A DNA stretch of 64,000 nucleotides from Arcuatula senhousia (Eukaryota; Mollusca; Bivalvia; Mytilida; Mytilidae), in assembly GCA_963971305.1 (NCBI GenBank), contig OZ020304.1, positions 33,962,502-34,026,501 on the forward strand, read 5' to 3'. Both the position numbers and the translations under genes were made by a program. Position 1 is the stretch's first letter, and each line of letters begins with the position of its first letter. The notes under the pieces were generated by a model. That model saw only the letters and a program-made list of their open reading frames with translations, did no database searches and was not told where the DNA came from. Of the stretch, positions 1 to 10,828 are shown piece after piece.

Positions 1-390
1 GCATTGTCAACCAAACAAATAAGTTGAATGTTTCAGCAGACAAATTTCATTTCCTGCAGTCATTACATTTACTTTGTCCCCAGTAAACATATTTGTTTTG
101 TTAATTTTTCTCTAGCCGGCTTTGAATTCGAAAATGAAAGTAGAAGAAATTCTTAGGGTGTTCTCTGCGAGGTCCGCACAAATTCACTTCCTTGTTCTGT
201 TTGCAGTTGCGTTCCTTTTTTAAATTCATGCAAAAGCTTGCGTTTCTTGTTGTTAAATTATGAGGAACCATATACAAGAAAGTTACTTAATCTGCGGGAG
301 CTTTTCAGGTGTAAATTAACCTATATCATATTACAACTATTTTCAAAAGCTGCGTCCCATTTTAGGTTGCACCTATTATCATATTATTTT
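1..390. other. non-coding flank, nothing recognised
   Basis: AT-rich sequence with no ORF of note, no clear repeat boundary and no splice-site pair that makes a convincing exon. I see nothing that can be named here. Confidence 0.5.
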
Positions 391-536
391 GTTCATTGAC
401 ATAATTTAGTCAAGGAATTATGATTTAGTGTATGTTTTTTTTTTTTTTTTGTTGCAGGCAAAGGCTTAGTTTTTAGTACCTGGTAAGATGACAACTCAAA
501 TTGATTCTTAGCAACTTTATGGGATCTTTCCATCAC
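391..536 (+). repeat. 185-bp dispersed repeat, copy 1, left part (split by the 11.3-kb insertion)
   Basis: From about 391 the sequence matches 12627-12773 almost base for base, including a long T tract and the words GCAAAGGCTTAG and GGTAAGATGACAAC. Similarity stops at 536/537, where the 11.3-kb element begins, and resumes at 11850 with ATCACAATTCG. This is one repeat copy interrupted by a later insertion. Confidence 0.75.
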
Positions 537-1058
537 CACGCCCACCAATCGCGCTAACGCATATCCGAATAGTATGCAAAGATTTTCGTTAGTGGCATTT
601 CCGGATATGTCATGGTGGTACCTTTTTTTCTACCCCAGTCAGGAAAGAAGATCTATATTTTCTATATTTTATTGTTTTTAGGAAATCAAAGAATGCTATT
701 CTGTCACAAAATGATATATCCGCGCGCCTACTAAGCGGCACTTCCAAATAAATGGTTTTAAGAGCGCTAGAACTTTTCCCCCGAGGTCCTACCGATTTTT
801 TCATTACAAACTAGCGGCTTGTCCATATAAAATGTCTGAAGAGGAGTTTTTATTATGAACTTACATATTATGATAATGGAATTATGTCCAAAAAAGTGAT
901 ACAAAATGCATTTTAACTGGAACAGGCCTCTCGAAACCCTAAGAAAAAGATATCGCTAAAAAATAAAATAGTATGATTTGGCGGTAAATAGTATGATTTG
1001 GTGGTATTTTATGTCTGTTGTATTCGATGCGACGGATGACTTATACACTTACAATAAT
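537..1058 (+). repeat. left terminal inverted repeat of the 11.3-kb element
   Basis: Reads as the reverse complement of 11328-11849 with scattered substitutions and small indels, from CACGCCC at the outer edge to ACTTACAATA at the inner edge. The 64-codon ORF on its - strand is mirrored by an ORF in the right arm simply because the arms are copies; I see no protein family in it. Confidence 0.8.
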
Positions 1059-1297
1059 ATGATTAAGGCCCGGGGGCCTGCCTTTTTAGCGAGCAGTCGA
1101 AAATCTATATATCTTTTAAAAATAAATCCATGTGCTCGACCGGCTAAGTGTACATAAAACGTAAAGAGGGAAAGTTTTAAAAAGGAATTAGGTAGTAGCA
1201 AAGTCTAACCCCATTAAAAATTCAATTAATATTTGTGCAAATAATAAATCCTGTAACATTCTGGGGCGACATCTAGCGGGGACGAAATAATCCCTTA

Positions 1298-1876
1298 ATG
1301 GATTACGTGACGTCATATCCTGTTAGAAGTTATCTTTCATTAGTCAATAAATACCCTTATAATGGTGAATACAGAAAGAAATATTACTCCTTCCTCTCTA
1401 AGTACAGAAGAAAGTGTAAATCTGAAGAAAAGAAATATAAGCAAAAAATCTGTGACGATATTTACTCAAATATGAGTAATGACCCCAAGACATTCTGGAA
1501 TATGATAAATAAGTTGAATAACAAATCAAAGATTAATGAAGAAAACCTCAATAAAGAATAATTTATTCAATTTTTTGAGAAAATAAACAACCATTCTGAG
1601 GCTATGCCCAATACTGATTTTCATCGACACATTGAAGATAAAGTAAATAAATTCATAAATAAAATAGATGAACCCCAAACAGTAAACAAAACTCCATATG
1701 ATGATCCAATCAAACCAGAAGAAATCACAAAAGCAATAAAAACCCTTAAAAATGGAAAATCTACAGCAAATGACTTAATTTCTAATGAAATGCTTAAGCA
1801 TGGCACTCCTCAACTGTTAGAACCACTTACTAAACTGTTCAACTTAGTTTTTAGCAAGGGACACTTCCCTAAAAAG
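1298..1876 (+). pseudogene. LINE ORF2 fragment (endonuclease-RT linker), broken
   Basis: One reading frame with an in-frame stop at 1559-1561. It encodes the lysine-rich linker (KTFWNMINKLN) and the start of a non-LTR reverse transcriptase domain (ITKAIKTLKNGKST...LFNLVFSKGHFP). The intact LINE at 53-57 kb has the same layout (KYFWKTLNKHK, then ILKCIKSLKNNKASG and LFNIIFETGQLP), but the residues differ enough to suggest a different family. The catalytic YADD region is missing. The fragment ends abruptly where the inner inverted repeat starts at about 1877, so it is a truncated, dead insertion inside or beside the 11.3-kb element's left arm. Confidence 0.8.
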
Positions 1877-2066
1877 TGAAATTTTTCATATGGTGTCAAA
1901 TATGAAGCGGGAGTATCCTTTTTTGAGTTCAGTATTCCTTGTTTCTATTGTAATAAAGTTTCAAACCACAGTGAACGATACAGCCAGCTCAAGACATAAA
2001 AAAAACTCAAGACTTAGACATAAAAAGCATGACTATAACTTCGGCTATACGAAAAAAGAAACCAAA
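1877..2066 (+). repeat. inner inverted repeat, left copy
   Basis: Reverse complement of about 10645-10828 (shared words CATATGGTGTCAAATATGAAG and GCATGACTATAACTTC). It may be a continuation of the outer terminal repeat, displaced on both sides by later insertions (1059-1876 on the left, 10829-11327 on the right). Confidence 0.7.
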
Positions 2067-2389
2067 TCTAGGGAAAATGATTTTACGCTTGTCTACATGA
2101 CGCCTCTTTTTTCCATTAGAGAATTCCTAGAGACTTTTTCCCAAAAGTTAGACCAAAGACCAAAATTTGAAGCATAGCTTGTAAACAGAAATATAATAGG
2201 AAGTGGAATTTTCAAAACAAGACAATTTCCTACGCCTGACACGTGCTAATTTCGTCTATTTTAGGCTCGTTAGAGGCACTTTAGCATGTTTAGCCAAAAC
2301 GTTGAAAATTGCAAGTACCATATAAATATGGTGAAACAACACGAATTAACCAATACATGTACATGTAAATTCTTTCCTTTTATATTTAT

Positions 2390-2792
2390 CAGGGCCCCGC
2401 ATCGTAGATGCGGACGCCCTATAGTTTTCACTTTGTCCGTCTGTCCGTTCGTCAACAATTCTTGTGAACACTAAAACTCAAAAACTATTAACAACACATT
2501 TCTGAAATTTTGTACAGCTACTTAGTAGCATGTCATAATTTGCATAATAAAATTTCATGCAAAAATGTGAAATATTTTTGGAGAAAAAAAATCATTTTTG
2601 ATGGAAAATCACAGATTTTGGGAATTGGAATTTTTGAACAAGAACACTCAAATGCTATTAACAATACAGTTCTGAAGTTTCATACACCATTCCATGGAAC
2701 ATGCCTTAGTAGTTATAATCAAAGTTCGAATGATTTTGAAAACACTTAGATTTTTTTGCCGCGGGCCCTTTCTGACTTTGTCAGTATTCTAG
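2390..2792 (+). mobile_element. short Helentron-like (HINE-type) element
   Basis: The head is a hairpin-bearing sequence starting CAGGGCCCCGCATCG followed by a TTTGTCCGTCTGTCCG tract. The tail has GGGCCC, complementary to the head, then the hairpin CTGACTTTGTCAG and the terminus TATTCTAG followed by T. Head, subterminal inverse and tail hairpin with CTAG/T are the architecture shared by the nested array at 3655-9598. No coding capacity. Confidence 0.6.
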
Positions 2793-3059
2793 TTGAAATT
2801 ATGAAAATGCATATATCTTTTGGAAATAGGGATAAAGGCTGGCTATTCAAATCTAATAGAAAGGGGAGCAACCCCGTTACAAATAGAACATATAGTGGTA
2901 ATACCGTATATTGCAGTGCTTTGATAATACATTACAACTAATAAAAACGGTCGCAGATATCGAATACACATGTATAAGGATATTCATGTGCTCGATTATA
3001 ACGGGTCACACTAGAATGCGCCCGGGACGCCCGGGGAGGATATCTGTTACTCTAAATTT

Positions 3060-3240
3060 GGTTTCTTGGTTTCTTACAGGGCGTAGCTAGAAAGAAATGA
3101 AGTATACGCAAACCTACGGCGAGGGGTCTGGGGGCCGCTAAAGGCCCCCAGTGGGTCCAGGGCAAAGCCCTGGTAGGGGGTCCAGGGGGGCGAAGCCCCC
3201 GGAAGCTCCTTGGATTTAGCAAAAACGAAGGCTAAAATCG
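3060..3240. repeat. GC-rich hairpin-rich repeat
   Basis: A GC island in AT-rich surroundings made of consecutive short palindromes: GGGGGCCGCTAAAGGCCCCC, CCAGGGCAAAGCCCTGG and GGGGGCGAAGCCCCC. It looks like a dispersed repeat rather than a gene; the - strand ORF across it has no recognisable domain. Confidence 0.55.
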
Positions 3241-3254
3241 TTGTTTTCCGTGAT

Positions 3255-3605
3255 AAGGAACCGACCATTTAACTTGAAAAGTGGGCCTTTGTTATTCCTA
3301 AAAAATATTTTGAGTACAAAAAATATTCTGTCAGCTGAAGTTTTTAGGGAAAAAAACTTTGCAAAAGATTTGCTGATATATAAAATAATGCTTATTATGA
3401 AAAAAAAATTGTCATGCCAACATTGAAGGCGGTTGGTTGTTTTAAATTGCCGCTTACTAAATATGCAGGTTGTGTCGTATGCACTTACTCAAAATCTCAT
3501 CTTCTATTTGAAAATAAATAAAAAGTTTTTCCTTGCGCGAGAACGAAATCTGATTAGAAAAAAAAAACAATGCCTCCTTCCTACAAGTTGCATGGTCGGT
3601 CCCTA
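3255..3605. mobile_element. MITE, GGNACCGACCATTTAAC family, copy 1
   Basis: The left end GGAACCGACCATTTAACTTG is inverted at the right as GCATGGTCGGTCCCT. The left part (AAATATTTTGAGTAC and AAAATATTCTGTC words) resembles the better preserved copy at 60678-60899. No ORF of significance. Confidence 0.55.
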
Positions 3606-3870
3606 AATACAGACTTAAATCGAAAATCGATAATTTATGTATAGTTGTTTAATTATGTCCCCGAACACGAAGTGTCGGGGACATATTGTTTTTGCTCGGT
3701 TTCTTATTATTATTATTATTAAGTCGCCCAAAACAAAGTTTGGGAGACTTATTGTTTTTGCACCGTTTCTTATTATTAAGTCGCCCAAAACAAAGTTTGG
3801 GAGACTTATTGTTTTTGCACCGTTTCTTATTATTATTATTATTATTTTTCTTCTTATTATTATTATTATT

Positions 3871-4939
3871 AAGTCGCCCAAAACAAAGTTTGGGAGACTT
3901 ATTGTTTTTGCACCGTTTCTTATTATTATTAAGTCCCCCAAACAACGTTTGGGGACTTATTGTTTTTGCACCGTTTCTTATTATTTTTATTCTTCTTCTT
4001 CTTATTCTTCCACTTAGTCGTGAACTTGTCCGGAGATCCCAGAGAAAACGACTCCACATATCATTATGAAACTTGGCAGGATAATAGATTGTAAAGAAAG
4101 GAAGCTTCGTTGACAATCGGAATTTTCAAAATGGCCGTCGTTTCCATGGAAACGGGAAAATGGACTAAATATTGGACATTGCAATATCTCGGTAACCTAG
4201 GTGCGCAGGGTTCTGAAATTTTGTAGGTTGATAAAGCAAAACATTCTCTTCAATAATATGAAAAAAAAATTTGAAGCGATATTTACGGTTTTCAAGATAT
4301 AAATAAAAAAGTGTATTTTCAAGGGAGATAATCGGGTCAAAATTTTCAAAGTGCTCCAATTTACATGAAAATTTATATTTAGGGGTTTTTTGACATGCTG
4401 AAGAGAATAGTGGCAAATACGGGTCGTTTGGGGGACTTTGTGACTTGCTTGCAATCACAGTTAATACTTGTTATTATTATTATTCTTTTCCTTACGTGAT
4501 CGTGAACTTGTCCGCCACATTTTTTGAAAACGCTTTGACCAATCAAGATAAAACCTGCTGAGATGGATGGAGGGTCACTCAGAGGTGTGCAATCCACTTT
4601 TGAAATTTTCAAGATGGCCGCCATTTTCAAGATGGCCGCCGTTTAAGATTTTTGGGCCCCTCTCAGATCTCGGAGATGGGTGGATGGATTTTAATGAAAA
4701 TTGGTACACTAGTAAAGTGATCCTTACTGAGCAACATGCCGAAAAAAAATTTGATGCGAACGCCGCCATTTTAAAATGGCCGCCATTTTACCACACCCGC
4801 CCCCCAAAAACGTCAACTTTGTCCGATTTCAACGAAATTTGATTTCTAGACTTATTTTGATGCACTGATTTGAATGGAATACTATCCAAGGCGATTTTGG
4901 GCGACTTCTGTGTTGGCATCCCAACACAATCAGCACTAG
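3871..4939 (+). mobile_element. nest element A3 (Helentron-like), inside A2
   Basis: Head at 3871; body at 4471-4939; tail TTTTGGGCGACTT (4895-4907), hairpin 4909-4928, terminus CAGCACTAG then T. The body begins CTTTTCCTTACGTGATCG like A1. ORFs of 64-91 codons in it are chance frames through repeated CAAGATGGCCGCC words. Confidence 0.75.
3931..4470 (+). mobile_element. nest element D (Helentron-like), innermost on the left, inside A3
   Basis: The head AAGTCCCCCAAACAACG...TTTGGGGACTT differs from the A heads, and the matching tail GTTTGGGGGACTT (4426-4438) differs in the same way. The tail hairpin is TGTGA-C-TTGC/GCAA-TCACA (4439-4459) and the terminus is ATACTTG then TTATTATT. This head-tail covariation is what pairs it unambiguously. 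Confidence 0.75.
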
Positions 4940-5513
4940 TTATTCTTCTGATTCTTTATCGAGAATTTGTCCTCCCTAGTACAAGAAAACGGCCCAAGGA
5001 AATTGAATAACACTTGTGAGATTGGATAGTGGGTCACTCAAAGTTGTGTAATGCACTTTTAAAATTTTCAAGATGGCCGCCGTTTCAAAATGGCGGCCAT
5101 CGGAAAAAGTGGGCGGAAATTTTTTTTTCATCGGATCGTCTTGAAAATTGGTCATCTGGGTAAAGCGGATATGCTGAGTTCAAATCTGCGACCGGATTTG
5201 AAATCCGACTTACGGTTTCAAAATGGCGGCCATTTTACTACACCCGCCCCCCTCAAAACGTCAACTTTGTCCGATTTCAACGAAATTTGATTTCTAGACT
5301 TATTTTGATGCACTGATTTGAATGGAACTCTATCCAAGGCAATTTTGGGCGACTTGTGTGTTGGCATCCCAACACAATTATACCTAGTTATTATTATGTC
5401 TCCCAAACACTATGTGTTGGGAGACATATTGCTTTTACTCTGTTTCTTATTATGTCTCCCAAACACTATGTGTTGGGAGACATATTGCTTTTACTCTGTT
5501 TCTTATTATTATT

Positions 5514-5625
5514 AAGTCGCCCAAAACAAAGTTTGGGAGACTTATTGTTTTTGCACCGTTTCTTATTATTATTATTAAGTCGCCCAAAACAAAGTTTGGG
5601 AGACTTATTGTTTTTGCACCGTTTC

Positions 5626-5658
<33 letters not shown>

Positions 5659-6575
5659 TTCTGATTCTTTATCGTAAAGTTGTCCTCCCTAATACAAGAA
5701 AACAGTTCAAGGAAATTGAATAACACTTGTTGGATTGGATAGTGGGTCACTCAAAGGCGTGTAATCATGTTTTGAAATTTTCAAGATGGCCGCCGTTTCA
5801 AAATGGCGGCCGTCGGAAAAAGTGGGCGGAAATTTTTTTTTCATCGGATCATCTTGAAAATTTGTCATCTGGGTAAAGCGGATATGCTGAATTCAAATCT
5901 GCGACCGGATTTGAAATCCGACTTCCGGTTTTAAAATGGCGGCAATTTTACTACACCCGCCCCCCTAAAAACGTCAACTTTGTCTGATTTTAACGAAATT
6001 TGATTTCTAGACTTCTTTTGATGCACTTATTTGAATTGAACTCTATCCAAGGCGATTTTGGGCGACTTGTGTGTTGGCATCCCAACACAATTATACCTAG
6101 TTATTATTATTTTTCTTATTATTATTATTATTCTTCTGATTCTTTATCGAGAATTTGTCCTCCCTAATACAAGAAAACAGTCCAAGGAAATTCAATAACA
6201 CTTGTGAGATTGGATAGTGGGTCACTCAAAGTTGTGTAATGCACTTTTAAAATTTTCAAGATGGCCGCCGTTTCAAAATGGCGGCCATCGGAAAAAGTGG
6301 GCGGAAATTTTTTTTTCATCGGATCGTCTTGAAAATTGGTCATCTGGGTAAAGTGGGTATGCTGAGCTCAAATCTGCGACCGGATTTGAAATCCGACTTC
6401 CGGTTTTAAAATGGCGGCCATTTTACTACACCCGCCCCCCTAAAAACGTCAACTTTGTCCGATTTCAACGAAATTTGATTTCTAGACTTATTTTGATGCA
6501 CTGATTTGAATGGAACTCTATCCAAGGCGATTTTGGGCGACTTGTGTGTTGGCATCCCAACACAATTATACCTAG
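5514..6575 (+). mobile_element. nest element A4 (Helentron-like), inside T2
   Basis: Head AAGTCGCCC at 5514; body at 6101-6575; tail with TTTTGGGCGACTT, hairpin 6545-6564 and ATACCTAG then T. The body matches A2 and A5. It contains A5. Confidence 0.75.
5577..6100 (+). mobile_element. nest element A5 (Helentron-like), innermost on the right, inside A4
   Basis: Head at 5577; an uninterrupted (TTA)n tract; body from about 5650; tail hairpin 6070-6089 and ATACCTAG at 6100 then T. At 524 bp this is the only A copy with nothing inserted in it, so it shows the bare element: hairpin head, (TTA)n, about 430-bp body, inverse of head, hairpin tail. Confidence 0.78.
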
Positions 6576-9500
6576 TTATTATTCTTTTTTTTCTTCTTTC
6601 TTCCGGACATGAAACTGTCCTCAGGGTTTTTTGAAAACGACAAAATGGAATTGCATGAAACTTTGTATGATGGTAGATTGGTTATTGGAGGTGTGCACAG
6701 GCACTTTAAAATTTTCAAGATGGCCGCCATTTTCAAAATGGCCGCCACGGCAAAAGGGTACCCTAAAATTATCTCGGAAACTACTGAATGGATTTTAATG
6801 AAATTTGGTATGTGAGTAGAGGGTTATGAGTAGACTTGATACGTAAAATAAAAATTTTCAAAATGGCCGCCATTTTCAAAATGGCCGCCACCGAAAAAGC
6901 AAAAATTGCAAAAATGCTTCGATTTTAACAAAATTTTGTATCTAGGGGTTTTAAAGGATGGCGAATAAGAATACACTATCAAAAATTTATTCGTTTGGGA
7001 GACATTTTTGTGTTGGGCATCCCCAACACAGTCAGCACTAGTTATTATTATTATTCTTTTTTTTCTTCTTTCTTCCGGACATGAAACTGTCCTCAGGGTT
7101 TTTTGAAAACGACAAAATGGAATTGCATGAAACTTTGTATGATGGTAGATTGGTTATTGGAGGTGTGCACAGGCACTTTAAAATTTTCAAGATGGCCGCC
7201 ATTTTCAAAATGGCCGCCACGGCAAAAGGGTACCCTAAAATTATCTCGGAAACTACTGAATGGATTTTAATGAAATTTGGTATGTGAGTAGAGGGTTATG
7301 AGTAGACTTGATACGTAAAATAAAAATTTTCAAAATGGCCGCCATTTTCAAAATGGCCGCCACCGAAAAAGCAAAAATTGCAAAAATGCTTCGATTTTAA
7401 CAAAATTTTGTATCTAGGGGTTTTAAAGGATGGCGAATAAGAATACACTATCAAAAATTTATTCGTTTGGGAGACATTTTTGTGTTGGGCATCCCCAACA
7501 CAGTCAGCACTAGTTATTATTATTCTTTTCCTTACGTGATCGTGAACTTGTCCGCCACATTTTTTGAAAACGCTTTGACCAATCAAGATAAAACCTGCTG
7601 AGATGGATGGAGGGTCACTCAGAGGTGTGCAATCCACTTTTGAAATTTTCAAGATGGCCGCCATTTTCAAGATGGCCGCCGTTTAAGATTTTTGGGCCCC
7701 TCTCAGATCTCGGAGATGGGTTGATGGATTTTAATGAAAATTGGTACACTAGTAGAGTGATCCTTCCTGAGCAACATGCCGAAAAAAAATTTGATGCAAA
7801 CGCCGCCATTTTAAAATGGCGGCCATTTTACCACACCCGCCCTCCAAAAACGTGAACTTTGTCTGATTTCAACGAAATTTGATTTCTAGACTTATTTTGA
7901 TGCACTGATTTGAATGGAATACTATCCAAGGCGATTTTGGGCGACTTCTGTGTTGGCATCCCAACACAATCAGCACTAGTTATTATTATTATTATTATTT
8001 TTCTCGGTATTCTGGAGTGGTGAACTTGTCCACCTCATTTTTTCGACATCTTTTAAGGTAGGAAGCTGAAACTTCATAAATCAAGAGTATGGAATGGGAG
8101 ATTGTGCTTTTTGTATTTTTCGCCGAAATCGAATGACCCCTTATAGGTCAAAAAAGAGCCTCAAAATGGCTCCTCGAAACCGAAGTCGAATTTTTACCTG
8201 GCATTTCTGATCCGGCAGGGGTAGGAAAAATTCCTTTACAGGGTAAGTGTAGACTTTTAATACCTTTCATTTAAAAAAAGAATTTTGAAAATCGGACTTA
8301 CGGTTCTCAAAATTTTGCAAAAATTCGAAATTTAATTTTTTTGTCAAATTGAGTTATCTTTCTTGGAACAATATATTTTGTAATATCTAATGTAAAAATT
8401 CTTAACTTTGTTATTTCTTAATGAAAATTGGTTTACAAGGTAATAGTGGTATGCCGAGTTCATTTTTGTAATGGAAAAAAAAATTTGGCGGCCATTTTTA
8501 AAATGGCCACCATTTTCCCGCCAAAACTTAAACTTGCTCCAATTTTTATGAAAATTGATATATAAGGTAATAGTGGTATGGCGAGTTGATTTTTGACATT
8601 AAAATTTTTTTTTCGTCGGCCATTTTCAAAATGGCCGCCATTTCCCGCCAAAAATTAAACTTACTCCGATTTTGATGAAAATTGGTATATAAGGTACAAT
8701 GTAATAGTGGTAAGGCGAGTTGATTTTTAACATCAAAATTTTTTTATCGTCGGCCATTTTTAAAATGGCCGCCGTTTCCCGCCAAAAATTAAACTTACTC
8801 CGTTTTTGATGAAAATTGGTATATAAAGTAATAGTGGTATGGCGAGATGATTTTTGACATCGATTTTTTTTTTAAAGTCGGCCATTTTCAAAATGGCCAC
8901 CGTTTCCCGCCAAAATTAAAGTTACACCAATTTTGTTGAAAATCGGTATTTGAGGTAATAGTGGTATGCTGAGTTGATTTTCGGAATGATTTTTTTTTAA
9001 CATCGGCCATTTTCTAAATGGCCGCCGTTTCCCGCCAAAATCAAAGTTACTCTGATTTTCATGAAAACTCGTATATAAGGTAACAGTGGTATGGAGAGTT
9101 GATTTTTGACATTGAAATTTATTTATGGTCGGCCATTTTCAAAATGGCCACTGTTTCCCGCCAAAATTAAACTTACTCCGATTTTAATGAAAATTAATAT
9201 ACAGGGTTATTGTGGTATGGGGAGTTCATTTTTAGCATCAAATTTTGTTTATGGTCCGATGCAACAGCTTTTGGATGCGACTGTGTGATTCTTCTCGACT
9301 ATATGAGATTAAGGGAGAATAATATCTCATATGGATGTCAACCAAAAGCTTCTCTGTAACGTTTTTAGCATTTCATTGAAGAGTGGCTCCATTGTAGAGG
9401 ACGAGAGCGGTAGTTATGCTCGCTAGTCACTACAATAGTTTACAAGTACGCTACCAATGCTTGTAAAAAGGGTGCTTCAATGGAATGATAAGGGCGTCAT

Positions 9501-9598
9501 TGCTTAAACAGGGTTCCCACAAAAGCCAGAAATATTGTCAAAGAGGGGTACGTGAGGGGACATGTATGTGACTCGCTTGCGATCACAATTAGAACTAG

Positions 9599-10644
9599 TT
9601 TTATAAGAAATTAGAACTGGTTTTAAGTTTCCTATACTGTAGAGATTCTTGACCTATGAATGTTTGTGTTCAAGACGGTATTTTTTTCTGTTTCATTTAA
9701 AATGCCAAACGTAAATGAAGCACAACGATTTTATTTATAATTAAACAAGTCAACAAATTTATTTTTGAATTTATATTTTCAAGTTAAAGCAATACATACA
9801 CTTCTAATGTAGATAAAAAAAAGATATGGAAAGGTAAAGCGTCACTGAAATCACAATGTTTATGTTACTCAGTCTTACTCCTAGCTGTAGCTGTGTTCTG
9901 TCCTTACGGAATTCTGTGATCTGTTATGGCACTTTGATCATGGAATATTTATAGGAAACATCATGTGATCCATATATTGAAAATACGGGAGCCATGACTT
10001 CGTCTTGGTGTTATGGATTTTGAAATTTTTATGCCCCTTTAATACTAAATAAAAATGGAAAACTGCACACACAAAAACATGTAAGAACCACTTGCACCCC
10101 TAAGATAAAGCAGACAAACTTTCAACATGGGACGTGCACAGCTATATTAAGTTACAAAGATTGTGTAAACTGGGTTTCACGAAAATCCATGTGTATGAGT
10201 TGAGGATTAGGAAACGGTATACCCCGAGATATTGGGTGGAATGCTAGCGCACGTGCGTACAATGATTCACCCTATCAAAAAGAGTTACATAAACACTTTC
10301 AAGCGGAGGTACACGTATAAAAAGATTGTTAATAGCAGAATTGAAACGCTTCCTAACGACATATGGAGGGGTTAGCTCTAGTTTAAGTCTTTTTTTATTT
10401 TGGAAACGAAAAGTGTGCATTGACAGTTATTATTACTTACATGACATAGGTGGGTTAAAAAAAATGTAATATTTTTTTATCAACAATTAATTCTGTAGGA
10501 AGTGATAGTGGCCAGTGGAGAAAGGGTGAACAGCAACGATGTCTTGCTAAATTTGATTTAAAAAACAGTATTTTTTATTTTTGCTGATTTGACCATGTGT
10601 ACGCAACTGTGTTTTTGCGTACGGGTTGCTACGCGCCTGTCTTA
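9599..10644. other. interior of the 11.3-kb element, no gene seen
   Basis: AT-rich sequence with no ORF above background, no recognisable domain and no clear repeat boundaries. If the 11.3-kb element once carried a transposase, nothing of it is visible here. Confidence 0.5.
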
Positions 10645-10828
10645 TTTCCTATAGCTGAAGTTATAGTCATGCTTTTTATGTCTTGAGTTGGTTTTTTATG
10701 TCTTGAGCTGGCTGTTTCGTTCACTGTGGTTTGAAGCTTTATTATAATAGAAACAAGGAATACTGAACTCCAAAAAGGATACTCCCGCTTCATATTTGAC
10801 ACCATATGAAAAAATTTCAAAACTGAAG
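10645..10828 (-). repeat. inner inverted repeat, right copy
   Basis: Inverted match to 1877-2066. The 63-codon ORF on the - strand corresponds to the + strand frame of the left copy and is a repeat-derived frame, not a recognised gene. Confidence 0.7.

Larger units (their letters stand above)
3778..5387 (+). mobile_element. nest element A2 (Helentron-like), inside A1
   Basis: Head AAGTCGCCC at 3778; body at 4940-5387; tail TTTTGGGCGACTT (5343-5355), hairpin 5357-5376, terminus ATACCTAG then T. The body is of a second type (CTTCTGATTCTTTATCGAG start), shared with A4 and A5. It contains A3. Confidence 0.75.
5452..7041 (+). mobile_element. nest element T2 (Helentron-like), inside T1
   Basis: Head at 5452, identical to that of T1; body at 6576-7041; tail GTTTGGGAGACAT at 6993-7005, hairpin 7009-7030, terminus CACTAG at 7041 then T. 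A copy of this subfamily on the other strand lies at 46809-48979. It contains A4. Confidence 0.75.
5396..7513 (+). mobile_element. nest element T1 (Helentron-like), inside A1
   Basis: The head ATGTCTCCCAAACAC...GTTGGGAGACAT is at 5396-5425. The body is at 7042-7513 and the tail has GTTTGGGAGACAT, complementary to the head. A hairpin TGTGTTGGGCATCCCCAACACA (7481-7502) and CAGCACTAG then T follow. The body starts TCTTCCGGACATGAAACTG and, read by eye, is identical to that of T2, including a 68-codon chance ORF. Confidence 0.75.
3721..7979 (+). mobile_element. nest element A1 (Helentron-like), inside O
   Basis: The head palindrome AAGTCGCCCAAAAC...GTTTGGGAGACTT is at 3721-3750. The body is at 7514-7979 and the tail has TTTTGGGCGACTT, complementary to the head. 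A hairpin TGTGTTGG-CAT-CCCAACACA (7949-7968) and CAGCACTAG then T follow. The body is of the same type as that of A3 (offset about 3040 bp, nearly identical by eye). Two independent inner nests, A2 and T1, sit side by side in its (TTA)n tract. Confidence 0.75.
3655..9598 (+). mobile_element. nest element O: outermost Helentron-like element of the nine-fold nest
   Basis: The head hairpin is at 3655-3684 (GTCCCCG...CGGGGAC with inner ACAC/GTGT). It is followed by ATTGTTTTTGC, a short spacer and a (TTA)n tract. The body resumes at 7980 and ends with GGGGACAT (9556-9563), which is complementary to the head. A hairpin TGTGA...TCACA (9567-9587) and the terminus AACTAG come next, followed by T. Its own body (7980-9598) contains about six tandem units of roughly 127 bp, each with CCCGCCAAAA and GGCCATTTTCAAAATGGCC. 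All eight other nest members sit in its (TTA)n tract. Confidence 0.75.

Noticed and set aside
3615..4116. Overlapping 108-155-codon ORFs on both strands
   Set aside because: They run through successive head hairpins and (TTA)n tracts of nested elements; no domain.
6609..7287. Two identical 68-residue ORFs suggesting a duplicated gene
   Set aside because: They are the same frame in the T2 and T1 element bodies, non-coding repeats.
3655..9598. CRISPR-like array of regularly spaced palindromes
   Set aside because: Palindromes are element termini with covarying ends in a eukaryotic genome; there are no uniform short spacers and no cas genes.
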